Source of the DNA: Nostoc sp. UHCC 0870
Lineage (GTDB): Bacteria; Cyanobacteriota; Cyanobacteriia; Cyanobacteriales; Nostocaceae
Assembly (NCBI RefSeq): GCF_022063185.1
Contig: NZ_CP091914.1
Location: 62,001-126,000, forward strand
Direction: 5' to 3'
DNA: 64,000 nt
In this document: positions 18,201 through 27,055 of the stretch, one piece after another
How the letters are laid out: every line of letters starts with the position of its first letter
How positions within the stretch are numbered: the first letter of the stretch is position 1
Notes under the pieces: model-generated
What the model saw: the letters and a program-made list of their open reading frames with translations, nothing else
The model's database searches: none
What the model was told of the DNA's origin: nothing
Program-made: the position numbers and the translations under genes

Positions 18201-19063
18201 ACCTCACACACACAACCAGCCGCTTCAATCGCTTTGCCTGTGCGAACTGTAGCTTGAAAAACTGACCAGCGAGTTTTCAGTTTGGTTTCATAGTCAAAGA
18301 GAATTTGGAATTTCCGCCCCGGTTGCGCTAGTGGTATTAAGTCTGGATGTAGTCTCTCATCAAAATCCTGTTTCCCCACTCGCCCGTTCCAAATTCCAGG
18401 TAGTGCTAGAGCTACAAATCCCAAACTCAGTAAACAGGCTGCTTTTTTCTCACCTTCGCAAAGTATAATCGGGATTTCGGGGTGTCTTATTACCCATTCC
18501 CAGAATATCAGTGCGTTAAGCCAATCTTGCAAACGCAGTGCTAAAGGTGAATCATATCGCTTAATGTTATGGCGTTTCGCTACCAAATCCCAAACATAGT
18601 CGGAGATATCAAAGTAAGTGACTCGGTTTGGAGTTTTGGGTGGAGACTCGTACTTAACAAGCTTACCTTTAAGCCAGTCAATGCGGGGATTAGTGGGTTT
18701 GAGTCTTCCCCACTCCATTGGTCGCCAGTTGTTGAGGGGGTCTAGTCCCGATATCCACGTTCCTCCCGCCAGTAAATGCACATAAGCCTTCAAAAACCCG
18801 TCTGTGACTCGACCGGCATTTTTTCGGGGGATGGCTCTTGAGATGAATAGATACTCGTAAACTGACTGTCCTTCAATATGCAAGAAGTTACGTTCGATGA
18901 GCGAGGGATGAATCGCACTCCCAAAGGCTAGCTCATGATACTCTGCCGCCGTCAGATTGTTGGGGTAATAACAATTCGCTGCTTTTCGCAATGGGCTACG
19001 CCCCGCTACGCTAACGCAATTCGCAATTAAAGACAATTGCGAATTTTTTTGGTTATTTAACAC
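15278..19063 (-). CDS. CyRepA1-family plasmid replication protein (primase-like plus helicase)
   Basis: 1261 residues from a GTG at 19063, preceded by GAGGAA at suitable spacing. The N-terminal part (about 50-330) resembles DUF3854/Toprim-like primase: PIILCEGEKKAACLL, then FDYETK and GVDDFVVARG. A helicase-like ATPase follows, with Walker A SDMGTGKTE and Walker B-like FIDEACQ, then a late motif SPSLGTGVDIP and QQLWRYRP. This layout matches the plasmid Rep family of cyanobacteria named CyRepA1. Oddities: codons about 5-25 are a translated copy of a dispersed repeat, residues about 380-430 are encoded by TCTACAATC-type repeats, and ETEQS-type units are repeated around 470-490. The gene marks the window as plasmid-like. 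Confidence 0.85.
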   Translation of the reverse strand: MLNNQKNSQLSLIANCVSVAGRSPLRKAANCYYPNNLTAAEYHELAFGSAIHPSLIERNFLHIEGQSVYEYLFISRAIPRKNAGRVTDGFLKAYVHLLAGGTWISGLDPLNNWRPMEWGRLKPTNPRIDWLKGKLVKYESPPKTPNRVTYFDISDYVWDLVAKRHNIKRYDSPLALRLQDWLNALIFWEWVIRHPEIPIILCEGEKKAACLLSLGFVALALPGIWNGRVGKQDFDERLHPDLIPLAQPGRKFQILFDYETKLKTRWSVFQATVRTGKAIEAAGCVCEVALLPGTEKGVDDFVVARGDESNKLLTAIANDALSLKDYQQSFLIKHRGLRKYKPDIIVDVQYLTQALLVKEEEDREDWRMEIVDCRLSLNKPLAFKQGKISNLPSNINNKSTIHNLKSQAPVFQAGVNLQSTIGNLQSVDLDAQADQQAQEIIKIPPMPTPADANQNVDPLVEWCKLLTEQSETEQPETEQSETEQSLNRYRRKKSHHQEPKYFVFPRTGLIVLISDMGTGKTELMRRWRDAHPDQRFLNNGHRVNLLKNLAERLKTEMYSDLGYTGMAKATALSITIDSLHKLNTQALTYGCIFIDEACQYLTHLLLSNTCKEHRAAILEVLQYIVYNAPMVVIADAHMDDVTIDFFRVMRPEGEQPVIIQNDWKNGDRTIYWYEGQDSSALVAQIAAALMSGQKIMVVSDSKRFIKKLEKMFSVRVEEAEGQGAGGQGEQLSPCSPTPLRIWSIHSDNSGSEENVAFIKDITNAVKNIDALFTSPSLGTGVDIPDFHFDLVFGVFHGVSQTATECAQQLWRYRPKVPIHVWVAPKPPFGYQTTNPTKIKERLLQTNEITAFLLRIDRETGKRGAEKEWAMDAYCQIKAARHQSLNNLRADLRDLLTQMGNHIISVGDENDALAWSNLKQAADALDTAHHYAVAKANNISKSEYRARQTKDYLSPDEIVECEKFRIHDAYGMEVTPGLVEKDDGGRLITAIASLESILSPPDETIIDSNTGKQYPVPPAFVTSKDRAERDKLPFCMDWGNYSAKWLARFNLGLHHILQRLVAGEDITASDPHLYNMTAIAVDCAAHIKAILGFTIPPDCQPIWLLATLLEQLGLKLTYRKQGKRGMQVKFFSLSKAELEFAQKVIAHRQQQRNSYAQMQSDSSVDAVSPPVFTPPHNGIGNSHCEGADTTPDLVANCVEMLRSGIAKGVSAIKGILKRWSTDLRWQTVLELEAIAPDQMRNLEQSLPDFYQWLSEDVLPMEG

Positions 19064-19630
19064 AGTAGATTCCTCTGATAAATTGGTTTTCCAGTTTCAG
19101 AGGGGGTTTTTTAATCAAGAATTCAGAATTCAGGAGAATTAGAGTCCCAAAATTTGAAAGTGCGATGCTCTGACCGAGGGTAGGTCATCGTCTCGCTATG
19201 TTCACAATTTATTTCTCACACTAGTAGTGCGCTAAGTTTCCTTTGAGGAATCAAGGGTAAAGGGTAAGGGAACTCATACTTTAGCCCTTTCTGTTTAACC
19301 GTTATTCTCTACCTAGTCTCAACCGGAAATTGCTGGGTTGGTAAACTACTAGAAAACGACCCAGGATGTCTTCTGACTTCTGAATTCTCTTAGTTACGCT
19401 GCTTTTTACAAAAATTTACTTAATTTAAATATAAATTCTTTGCCAAGATGCCAAAAAAAGGGCAACAAAAGTTGTCTTTACTTATCCCTTTATGGTTATA
19501 ATTGGCATAGTAAAGCAGCGTGGTGTCTTACTGACAAGTCAGTGGTTTCAAGTCGGCAAACTTTCAATCCCACTTTCTTCGTCATCAGAAGGTCAACCCC
19601 GCTCTGAAATTATTTAATTTTCTGCTTTCC

Positions 19631-19663
19631 AGGCAAAGCGTTACTCCTTAGTACGTTTTGCCT
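19631..19663. terminator. Hairpin AGGCAAAGCG/CGTTTTGCCT
   Basis: An imperfect 10-bp stem (one G-T type mismatch) with a 13-nt loop is followed on the plus strand by AAATTTTTAT. Its loop holds CTTAGTACG, related to the palindrome at 19921. It could terminate a short plus-strand RNA or be a control structure. Function is inferred. Confidence 0.45.
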
Positions 19664-19920
19664 AAATTTTTATGTGCTGTTTGTTTTCCTCCAGTTTTAT
19701 GTATTAGTCAGCTTTATCTTACAAAACTTCGTGTATTTTCGCACATAACAATATTTTGACTGTTGAATGCTACTACCTCGTGTTTTGTTAATTTTTGTTT
19801 AAACTCAAAACATGAGTCTAAGGTACTTAGAGGAACTATCATCAGTGAAACTGATGATATTGTTGAGTTTATTGAATACGCTCTTATAGTTTTGCTGCCG
19901 AATTGACAAACACTTTCTTG

Positions 19921-19938
19921 ACTTAGTACGTACTAAGT
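19921..19938. promoter_or_regulatory. 18-bp perfect palindrome ACTTAGTACGTACTAAGT
   Basis: It is a perfect self-complementary 18-mer in non-coding DNA, a typical shape for a homodimeric regulator's operator. The core GTACGTAC-like centre recurs at 20196-20209, just before the STAND NTPase gene, and in part at 19650. Confidence 0.55.
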
Positions 19939-20173
19939 GACAATATAGCAGTATGGCTTGATGTTTACAAGCCAAATTATTGAGATTTAAGGCTGTGAGA
20001 GATAAAAAATAAATATAAGGAAGTTACGAGGTAGAAAACTAACAATGTTAAGAAAAATAAACCAAGCTAAAATCCTCTTTTCTCGTACCTCATCCTAGGT
20101 ACAAATATTTACACCATTATACTTAAATAATGTTTTAAAATTATTCGGTGAGGAATTTTCATTATTAATAATT

Positions 20174-20209
20174 TTTAGTGGAATTAAATTCCACTAAAGT
20201 ACGTACTTT
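20174..20209. promoter_or_regulatory. Overlapping dyads upstream of STAND gene
   Basis: TTTAGTGGAATT and its exact complement form a 12-bp stem with a 1-nt centre (20174-20198). A second perfect palindrome AAAGTACGTACTTT (20196-20209) overlaps its end. Both end about 44 bp before the start codon at 20253. They are good operator candidates for the plus-strand gene set that begins there. Confidence 0.55.
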
Positions 20210-20252
20210 TTGGGGAAGTTAGATTAAAGTAATACTTGAGTAGGGTTATCAA

Positions 20253-21647
20253 ATGGATTTTCAAGAAGCTATTGCTTATCTAGACCAGTTAGTGTTTGTC
20301 AAACAAGGTAGATGGTTGGAGCAACCAGAAAAAATTGTTCTTGAGTCTGCTTGGCTAGATCAAAGTTATGAGGATGTAGTAAAAAATGGTGTTTACGACA
20401 TTAATCTTTTGCAACGACGCGTAGCACCCAAGTTATGGTTATTACTGACCGGAATATTAGGGAATGGAGAAAAAGTTACAAAAAAACGCCTACGTGGAAT
20501 TGTAGAAAAAGAAATACTTAGCTTCAAAAGTCAAAAATTAGAGCCTATTTCAAATAACGCTCCTGTTAGTTTACCTGTTCTTAAGGGAGTTCTACCCGAA
20601 ATACCTAATTTTTATGGAAGAACTCCTGAAATGTCCATGTTAAAAGAATCATTAGCTCAAGAGCGATGTGTAGTTCTTACCGGAGTTGCAGGGGTTGGTA
20701 AAAGTGCCTTGGCAGCTAAATTAGTAGAAGCAATACTTTTGGGTTCATTTGAATTTAATAAAATAATTTGGAAATCTATCTCTTATGGGCCATTACTTCC
20801 AGAGTTAGTTGGTGATCTGATTAAAAGCATGAATGATTCATCAGAATCAGACATACCTGAATCTACCCAAGCCAGAGTCTCAATGCTGTTCAGTCAAATA
20901 CAAAATTCTCGTTGTTTAGTAGTGTTAGATTCAGCAGAGTCAATACTACAAGGAAATAGAGAAATTGACTTGAATCAGTATGGTAAAAAATATGAAGAAT
21001 ATGGAGGTTTATTTAAAAGATTAGTAGAAGAAAAACATATGTCTTGTTTCTTAATAATTACCAGAGAACCTTTTATTGATATTAGTCGCTTATATAGAAA
21101 AGGAGAAGCAGCAAGAACGATAAAATTAGAGGGTTTAGGAAAAGAAGCTTGGCAAATTTTTCGGAATTATAGATTAAAAAATAAAGAAAAGTGGGGAGAT
21201 TTAATCGCTACGTATCGTGGTAATCCTTTATCGTTAAATGTGTTAGCTCAAAAAATTAAAAATTTTTTTGGTCATAGCGTAGATGAATTTTTGAAGTTTA
21301 ACACAGTATTAATAGCAGATATTCTTGAAGATGATTTAGACGAATTATTTAAAGATAATGGTCGTTTAACTAGCCTAGAGAAACAAATATTATTGTTTAT
21401 AGCTGAGGAAATTAGGAGTTCTTCTAGTCATGGGTTTACGTTTAACCAATTAGCAATAAAAATTAAGGATAAATACCATAATGTAACATCTACATCGTCA
21501 ATACTTGATGCTCTAGAGGCTTTGGTAGAACGCTCTTTAATTGAAGAAAAAGTAAATGATAATTCAGAGATGGTCTTTGGTCTTCAGCCTTTAGTCATCA
21601 AGTATATAATTAATTACTATTCTAAAAAATCTTTAAAATGTGCCTAA
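20253..21647 (+). CDS. STAND/NB-ARC NTPase with vMAP-M0-like N-terminus
   Basis: 464 residues. The N-terminal 90 residues (FQEAIAYLDQLVF, then LLQRRVAPKLW) match the small helical domain found at the start of many cyanobacterial STAND ATPases, called vMAP-M0. A NB-ARC-type NTPase follows: NFYGRTPEM, Walker A GVAGVGKS (about 144-151), Walker B CLVVLDSAES (about 221-230), an LIITRE sensor and GLGKEAWQIF. The last about 90 residues look like a winged helix. STAND proteins are signal switches that oligomerise on sensing a trigger. This one stops without WD40, TPR or LRR sensor repeats and has no clear effector domain, so partners may be supplied by the next gene, a kinase. Confidence 0.82.
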   Translation: MDFQEAIAYLDQLVFVKQGRWLEQPEKIVLESAWLDQSYEDVVKNGVYDINLLQRRVAPKLWLLLTGILGNGEKVTKKRLRGIVEKEILSFKSQKLEPISNNAPVSLPVLKGVLPEIPNFYGRTPEMSMLKESLAQERCVVLTGVAGVGKSALAAKLVEAILLGSFEFNKIIWKSISYGPLLPELVGDLIKSMNDSSESDIPESTQARVSMLFSQIQNSRCLVVLDSAESILQGNREIDLNQYGKKYEEYGGLFKRLVEEKHMSCFLIITREPFIDISRLYRKGEAARTIKLEGLGKEAWQIFRNYRLKNKEKWGDLIATYRGNPLSLNVLAQKIKNFFGHSVDEFLKFNTVLIADILEDDLDELFKDNGRLTSLEKQILLFIAEEIRSSSSHGFTFNQLAIKIKDKYHNVTSTSSILDALEALVERSLIEEKVNDNSEMVFGLQPLVIKYIINYYSKKSLKCA

Positions 21648-21798
21648 TTTTGTAATAATTGAGAAGCCAGAAGTTAGACTTTAAAAGTAATCGATTATAA
21701 CTTGGCATTCATTTGTTATGAAATTTTTCTTATAATAATTTTTTAACTATTCTGATGAATGTATTCTTCCTCAAGTTTAACTTAATTCGTTAAAAAGT

Positions 21799-23508
21799 GT
21801 GGCTTACTGTATTAATCCTAATTGTGAACATCGTCAAAATCCAGACGATGCCCAAAAGTGTCTCAATTGTGGAACAGAATTACTAATTGACCAGCGATTT
21901 CGGCTAATAAAACCATTGCGTCCTTTAGATTTTCGTCATAAGACGGAAATTTTTGAAGTAGAAGAGAATGGTAATCGCAAGGTAATGAAAGTTTTAAAAT
22001 CGTCAGATTCTAAAGCAATTGAATTACTGGAGCGAGAAACACTGACCCTACAATTATTTGATCATCCAGGGATTCCTAGAGTAGTGGATGATTTATTTAG
22101 TATGACACCCAACAATAGCACTCTAAAACTGCATTGTTTAGTGATGCAGAAAATAGAGGGTCAGAATTTAGAGAAATGGATAGAAGAAAACGGAAGAATC
22201 TCTCAAGAAGTAGCAATAAACTGGCTGAAGCAGTTAGTAGAAATTATTGATGAAGTGCATAGAACAGGGTACTTTCATAGAGATATTAAACCTTCTAATA
22301 TAATTGTGCAACCTAATGGACAGTTGACTCTGATTGACTTTGGTGGGGTAAGAGAAGTAACTAACACTTATCTAGCAAAAGTCAGTGGAGTTGGGGGAAA
22401 TGATATAGGACTGGGTGGAAGATATGAAATTACAGTGCTTTACAGTGCTTATTACGCGCCTCTAGAGCAAATAAATGGACAAGCAGTACCACAGTCAGAT
22501 TTTTATGCTTTGGGGAGAACCTTTGCATATTTGGTAACAGGGATTCCGTTAGGTAATTTGCCAACAGATCAAGAAACAACAAGGTTGATATGGCGCAAAA
22601 AAGCTCCACAGATTGAAAAGCCTTTAGCTGATTTATTGGATGATATGATGTCTCCTGCGCCTGGTAAACGTCCGGCAGCAGCAAAGTTCATCTTGCAAAG
22701 ATTAGAAAATTTACCATTTAAATTGACAGTAAATAGAATAGTCCACTCTCATCCATTTAGAGTTGGATTGTTATTAACTGTCTTATTAGGAGGATTTGGG
22801 ATTTATAAGGTAATTAATTTAGGTTTATCTACTTATTATTTTAGTCAAGCGTCAAGGTATGTAGAGCAGCCTAAAATAGCTAAGAAATATTATGAATTAG
22901 CAATAAAACATAATCCTGAAGATGTGGTTGCGTACAATAATTTAGCATTAGCTTGTCAGCAGATAAGAGATGATGATTGTGCAATTAAAAATTATCAGAA
23001 AACTTTGAATCTTCAAAGCAATTATTGGATAGCACATTATAATTTAGGTAATTTTTATGAACTTCAGAAAAAATACGAACTGGCAGAAGAAGAATATAAA
23101 TTAGCAATTAAAGTTAGTAATAATGAAGCAATAAATGCTGTGAGTAATTTAGCCAGATTGAATAATATAAAAGGAGAATATGAGGAAGCAGTAGAACTGA
23201 GTCTCCAAGGGCTAAAAGAAACTAAAAATCCTGAGTGGCAAGCAGGGTTATATAAAAACCTGGGCTGGGCAAGATTCAAGCAAAAACGCTATAGAGAGGC
23301 TCAAGAATATTTGCAGAAATCCGTGAAATTAGATTCAACAAGAATAGATGCTTACTGTTTATTAGGACAAACACAAGAAGCACTGAATGAAATGCAAGAA
23401 GCCAGATTATCATGGGAGCTTTGTATGCTAGGTGTTGAAGGTTCTGGATTGCCAGAAGTGATTAAATGGCGACAACAATTATTAGACAGATTGCTCAAGA
23501 ATAATTGA
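21799..23508 (+). CDS. Serine/threonine protein kinase with zinc ribbon, TM segment and TPR repeats
   Basis: 569 residues from a GTG at 21799. The N-terminal zinc ribbon is CINPNC...CLNCG. A Hanks-type kinase follows: Lys64 (VMKV), HRD at 160-162, Asn in KPSN, and DFG at 180-182 (LIDFGG). All catalytic residues are present. A hydrophobic segment near 318-340 should anchor it in the plasma membrane. The rest is a TPR array (YNNLALACQ, AHYNLGNFYE, YKNLGWARFK), probably periplasmic. This layout is typical of cyanobacterial Ser/Thr kinases. It lies 150 bp after the STAND gene, and its stop overlaps the next frame, suggesting co-expression. The substrate is unknown. Confidence 0.9.
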   Translation: MAYCINPNCEHRQNPDDAQKCLNCGTELLIDQRFRLIKPLRPLDFRHKTEIFEVEENGNRKVMKVLKSSDSKAIELLERETLTLQLFDHPGIPRVVDDLFSMTPNNSTLKLHCLVMQKIEGQNLEKWIEENGRISQEVAINWLKQLVEIIDEVHRTGYFHRDIKPSNIIVQPNGQLTLIDFGGVREVTNTYLAKVSGVGGNDIGLGGRYEITVLYSAYYAPLEQINGQAVPQSDFYALGRTFAYLVTGIPLGNLPTDQETTRLIWRKKAPQIEKPLADLLDDMMSPAPGKRPAAAKFILQRLENLPFKLTVNRIVHSHPFRVGLLLTVLLGGFGIYKVINLGLSTYYFSQASRYVEQPKIAKKYYELAIKHNPEDVVAYNNLALACQQIRDDDCAIKNYQKTLNLQSNYWIAHYNLGNFYELQKKYELAEEEYKLAIKVSNNEAINAVSNLARLNNIKGEYEEAVELSLQGLKETKNPEWQAGLYKNLGWARFKQKRYREAQEYLQKSVKLDSTRIDAYCLLGQTQEALNEMQEARLSWELCMLGVEGSGLPEVIKWRQQLLDRLLKNN

Positions 23509-23567
23509 CCAAAATTGTTAGTTACCGTAAGCTATATAAGAAAGTAATCAAACATTTTTATATAACA

Positions 23568-24575
23568 ATGCTTTTTGTAAAAATAACTAGAAAAAATAAA
23601 TTGTCGGTGGGATTACAAGCAGTTACTTTTGCCTCAGTATTATGCTTTGCTTATCCTACATGGGGGCAGCAAGCTACAAAAACTAATCTAAGAAAAGATG
23701 TATGTGAACCCATAGCTAAAGTTATTAGTAAAGGGAATAGTAATTGGCCATTCCTCAAACAGCTTTGCGACAATGATGTAATTAATTCATCAAGTGTTGT
23801 TGAAGTTTTTTGTTATTTAAATGGAAGAATTTTGAATATTTCTAGTGGTGAAGTAGGAAAAGTATGTTTAATTTCTTCTGAGCAAGTTAGGGGATGCAGT
23901 TATAAAAAAATAGGGGACTGCCCAAAGATTAAGGGGCCTGATGAAGATGATGCACCAACATTAATAACTCCTCATGGAGTAGCTATTTTAAATTCACGTC
24001 CTACAATTTCGTGGATAGATAGTCCTATGGCTACGAGCTATATCGTGCAAATTGAAGGAAAAGGAGTTAATTGGTCGGTAGAAATCCAAGATACTCAATT
24101 GCCTTATCCTCAAGACCAACCAGCTTTGCAACCAGGAAATGTTTACAATTTAAACGTAATTGTGAAGCAAGGAGATGAACCAAAGACTGCTACATCTTCT
24201 GTATTTGCTTTGATTGCACAACAGAGAGCAGAAAAGGTGCAAGGTATAATCAAACGCCTTGAAGAATTAAATATGCCTCAAGATGAATTGGCGATTGATG
24301 CCAATTATGTATATGGAGCAGAAAATCTTCTGAATAAAGCAATTGAAGTATTGGAGTCACAAGTAAAATCAGGTTCTCAAAATCCAACTGTTTATCGATT
24401 ATTAGGGGAGAGATACCTGGAAGTAAACTTGTCAGATTTGGCTAAACAAGCATATACAAAGGCAATTAGATTAGCTCAAAAAAAGGGTGATACTAACGAA
24501 TTAGTAAAGGCACGGGCAGGAGTACAAATTCTCAATCAAATCCAGTTGCCAATGAGAAGAAAAGCTCCCCAGTAG
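23568..24575 (+). CDS. Secreted protein with TPR-like C-terminus, unknown function
   Basis: The frame opens with TTG at 23505, overlapping the kinase stop, but an ATG at 23568 gives a clear signal peptide: basic KITRKNK, a hydrophobic stretch, and an AYPTWGQ cleavage region. 335 residues. The middle holds a beta-rich module (RPTISWIDSPMATSYIVQI) like those in cyanobacterial envelope proteins. The C-terminal 120 residues are helical with a TPR-like ending (AKQAYTKAIRLAQ). Cysteines near the N-terminus may form disulfides outside the cytoplasm. It follows the kinase as if in one operon. Its last 40 bp overlap the 3' end of the convergent CHAT gene. Confidence 0.75.
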   Translation: MLFVKITRKNKLSVGLQAVTFASVLCFAYPTWGQQATKTNLRKDVCEPIAKVISKGNSNWPFLKQLCDNDVINSSSVVEVFCYLNGRILNISSGEVGKVCLISSEQVRGCSYKKIGDCPKIKGPDEDDAPTLITPHGVAILNSRPTISWIDSPMATSYIVQIEGKGVNWSVEIQDTQLPYPQDQPALQPGNVYNLNVIVKQGDEPKTATSSVFALIAQQRAEKVQGIIKRLEELNMPQDELAIDANYVYGAENLLNKAIEVLESQVKSGSQNPTVYRLLGERYLEVNLSDLAKQAYTKAIRLAQKKGDTNELVKARAGVQILNQIQLPMRRKAPQ

Positions 24576-27055
24576 TATGGATGGGAATATTTATTAGTTG
24601 AGAGCAAAGTTAGTTGTGCAAGTCTTAGAGCCTCAGCTTTAGTCAGACGATTTTCTAAACCTTGATAAAATGCTGCCATAAACATAGCTGTAGATTCAGC
24701 ATCAACTAACCATAAACTGGCAACAGTGCTACGTGCGCCGGCCTGGGTTGCTATTCCAGCGATACCGAGAGATGAACGTCTATCTCCTTTTGCTGTTTGA
24801 CAAGCACTGAGAACAAGTAAATCAACTCCTGAATATCTTTTTTTCAGAATAGATTCGATATCATGAATGTTAAGCGGTCGATCCCAGGCTAAGATGAAAT
24901 TTTGCTTGGGGTCAGAACTGTATTGAGCATGGGTACTGAAATGAACAACTTGAAGCGGATTGTTGGTAAATTTTTTTTGAATTGTAGAGCTAGTGAAATC
25001 ATCATTCAGCAGTTCAATAGCAGAAGTAGCACTCAATTTAATTTTTTCAATTTCTGTTTTTATTTCAGGTAAAGGTTTGAGACTCTTAGGAACGATAGGA
25101 TCATTTAAGCTGGGACTGTCTTGAAAAATTCCAGCTACTAATACTTGAGATTGTTTTAAATTTAAAGGTTTAGCAAGAGAAAATTGAGAATTTAAATCTG
25201 TGGAAATACTATAAGATTGTATTAAATAGTTTTGACCATCGTATAACATACCCATAGGTAAATTCTGAAGGTATCTATCCAAGACAAATATTAACGTTCC
25301 TGAATCTGGTAGATAAGTTTGAATAGGAGCAAATATTAATTGATAAAGAGTTTGGCAGTAGCTAAGAAAATCATGACTCTGAGTATTAACGAACTGCTTT
25401 TTTTGAGTGAATTTGAGCAGATTATTAACAGCATCATCAATTAAATTAAAAGGCAACCGATGCTCATAAAGTTCTCCTAGTGATGTTCTAACAATAACTT
25501 CTAATTTATCTTGAGTTTTAATTAAGTAGATTATAGGTGGTAAATTTGCGAATTGATTACTGTCAATAAGAGAAAACATAGGGAGTTTACCACACCGGAG
25601 GAAATTTTCTAATTCAGCTACTTTTAATTTGTCATCAATTCTAATTACTTGTTCTAAATCCGGTTTTTCCTGTGAAAGAAGAAGGTCAATATATTCATGG
25701 TAAACTGGTTCTATCTTTTCTTGAAAAGCAAACTGAAAATCAGGATTAATACCGAGAATACTACCTCTTACTTGGTCAAGACTGTCAATAGCTGCGGCGT
25801 AGGCTTTGGCTGCTTGTTGTAAATTGCCATTCTGTTGATATAAACGTCCCAATTGCCATTGCCACTCATAGGCGATATCCCATGCTTGTACTGATTGTGC
25901 TAGGGCTATAGCTTGTTCAAAATAGTTTTGTGCTTGGATTAATTTACTTGATTCATTGTAGATATAACCGAGTATTCCTAAAGAGTGAGAAATTGCCCGA
26001 TTATTATTTAATTTTTGAGAGCGAAGTAAGGCTTCTTGAGTAATTGAAAAAGCGATAGATAATATATGGTTGTCAATTAACTTAACGTCATGAATAATTT
26101 TAACAAGCTGATGAGAGAAATTAAGTTGAGAGTAAATATAATCAATTGTCGGGATATTTTCAAAAAAATTAAGTTGATTTAATATTTGTTTGATTAAGTG
26201 AGCTATTTCGTGTTCTAAATTAGAAGTGATTGGAGATAAGTCAGGTAAAGATTTTAGCTCTGTTAAAATTTTTAATTGATTTAAACTAGCCTGTAGTGCA
26301 GATTTATCTTGGTTATCACTGAGTTGCTGATAGGTTGTGAAAGCGGAATAAATCTTAGATTGAGCTAAGGTAAGGGCTTTTTGTTTAGCTACAGGCTCAT
26401 CAATTAAAAAATATTGATTTTTGGCTTGTTTGTAAAGCGTAAATTCTGTATTGGCTATACTGAGTAATAATTCATGAGAAAATGTAGAATCTTCTGCCAA
26501 AAATTGACTCATGCTGAAAGCTTTTTGTAAAACAATAGCAGAGGAATCAACTTCGCCCATGAGCCGGAGTACAGTCCCTAAATTATATAGTCCAATGATT
26601 TGAATTTTCTGTATTGGTTGTTTTTCTAAAGCCTGATTTAATTGTGCAAAATTTTGTATGTTATTTTCTTGTGTAAGGCTTGGACAAATCGAGTATTCTA
26701 GTTTCAAGGCTTGCTGGAGAGTTTGACAAGCGTTAAGGTAAGAACCTAAAGCTTGAAATGCCAAACTCTGGTTAATTAAACTACCAATCATACCCTGTTG
26801 ATTTTTTAAGTTTTGATAAGCTGTATAAGCTAATTGCCAGGTTTGTAGTGCCGATTTAGCTTGCCCTTTTTGTAACTGTAAAAATCCTTGTTGGGTGAGA
26901 GTTTGTGCAGTTTGTTCTAAACTTGGTTTGGCGGCTAGTAACATTCCTTGATTGAACGCTAATAAGAGTGTTAAAGCCAGTGCTAAAAAAATATATTTTA
27001 CTTTTCTTAAAAAAGTTGGTAATTGAGAGAAAAATAAATTCCGTTTTCTTGCCAT
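24536..27055 (-). CDS. Exported TPR-CHAT domain protein (caspase-like protease)
   Basis: 839 residues. A signal-anchor-like N-terminus (basic, then LALALTLLLAF) suggests export. Residues about 45-480 are TPR-type helices, and the C-terminal 300 residues form a CHAT domain. The likely catalytic dyad is visible: His in HFSTHAQYS (about 709) and Cys in LSACQTAKGD (about 751). CHAT proteins are clan CD cysteine peptidases. In cyanobacteria, genes like this commonly sit beside two-partner secretion genes, as here. The start overlaps the tpsB 3' end by 49 bp, indicating coupling. Its 3' end overlaps a convergent gene by 40 bp. A role in maturing the TpsA exoprotein is plausible but inferred. Confidence 0.88.
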   Translation of the reverse strand: MARKRNLFFSQLPTFLRKVKYIFLALALTLLLAFNQGMLLAAKPSLEQTAQTLTQQGFLQLQKGQAKSALQTWQLAYTAYQNLKNQQGMIGSLINQSLAFQALGSYLNACQTLQQALKLEYSICPSLTQENNIQNFAQLNQALEKQPIQKIQIIGLYNLGTVLRLMGEVDSSAIVLQKAFSMSQFLAEDSTFSHELLLSIANTEFTLYKQAKNQYFLIDEPVAKQKALTLAQSKIYSAFTTYQQLSDNQDKSALQASLNQLKILTELKSLPDLSPITSNLEHEIAHLIKQILNQLNFFENIPTIDYIYSQLNFSHQLVKIIHDVKLIDNHILSIAFSITQEALLRSQKLNNNRAISHSLGILGYIYNESSKLIQAQNYFEQAIALAQSVQAWDIAYEWQWQLGRLYQQNGNLQQAAKAYAAAIDSLDQVRGSILGINPDFQFAFQEKIEPVYHEYIDLLLSQEKPDLEQVIRIDDKLKVAELENFLRCGKLPMFSLIDSNQFANLPPIIYLIKTQDKLEVIVRTSLGELYEHRLPFNLIDDAVNNLLKFTQKKQFVNTQSHDFLSYCQTLYQLIFAPIQTYLPDSGTLIFVLDRYLQNLPMGMLYDGQNYLIQSYSISTDLNSQFSLAKPLNLKQSQVLVAGIFQDSPSLNDPIVPKSLKPLPEIKTEIEKIKLSATSAIELLNDDFTSSTIQKKFTNNPLQVVHFSTHAQYSSDPKQNFILAWDRPLNIHDIESILKKRYSGVDLLVLSACQTAKGDRRSSLGIAGIATQAGARSTVASLWLVDAESTAMFMAAFYQGLENRLTKAEALRLAQLTLLSTNKYSHPYYWGAFLLIGNWI

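Larger units (their letters stand above)
19064..20252. other. 1.2-kb non-coding region between rep gene and STAND gene (possible origin/control region)
   Basis: No convincing gene is seen in any frame. The region is AT-rich and starts with degenerate repeats (GAATTCAG type). It holds several dyads, listed separately at 19631, 19921 and 20174, which share a TTAGTACGTACTAA-like core. Lying upstream of a plasmid rep gene, it is a fair candidate for the replication origin or its copy-control region. Regular iterons were not recognised. Confidence 0.45.
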
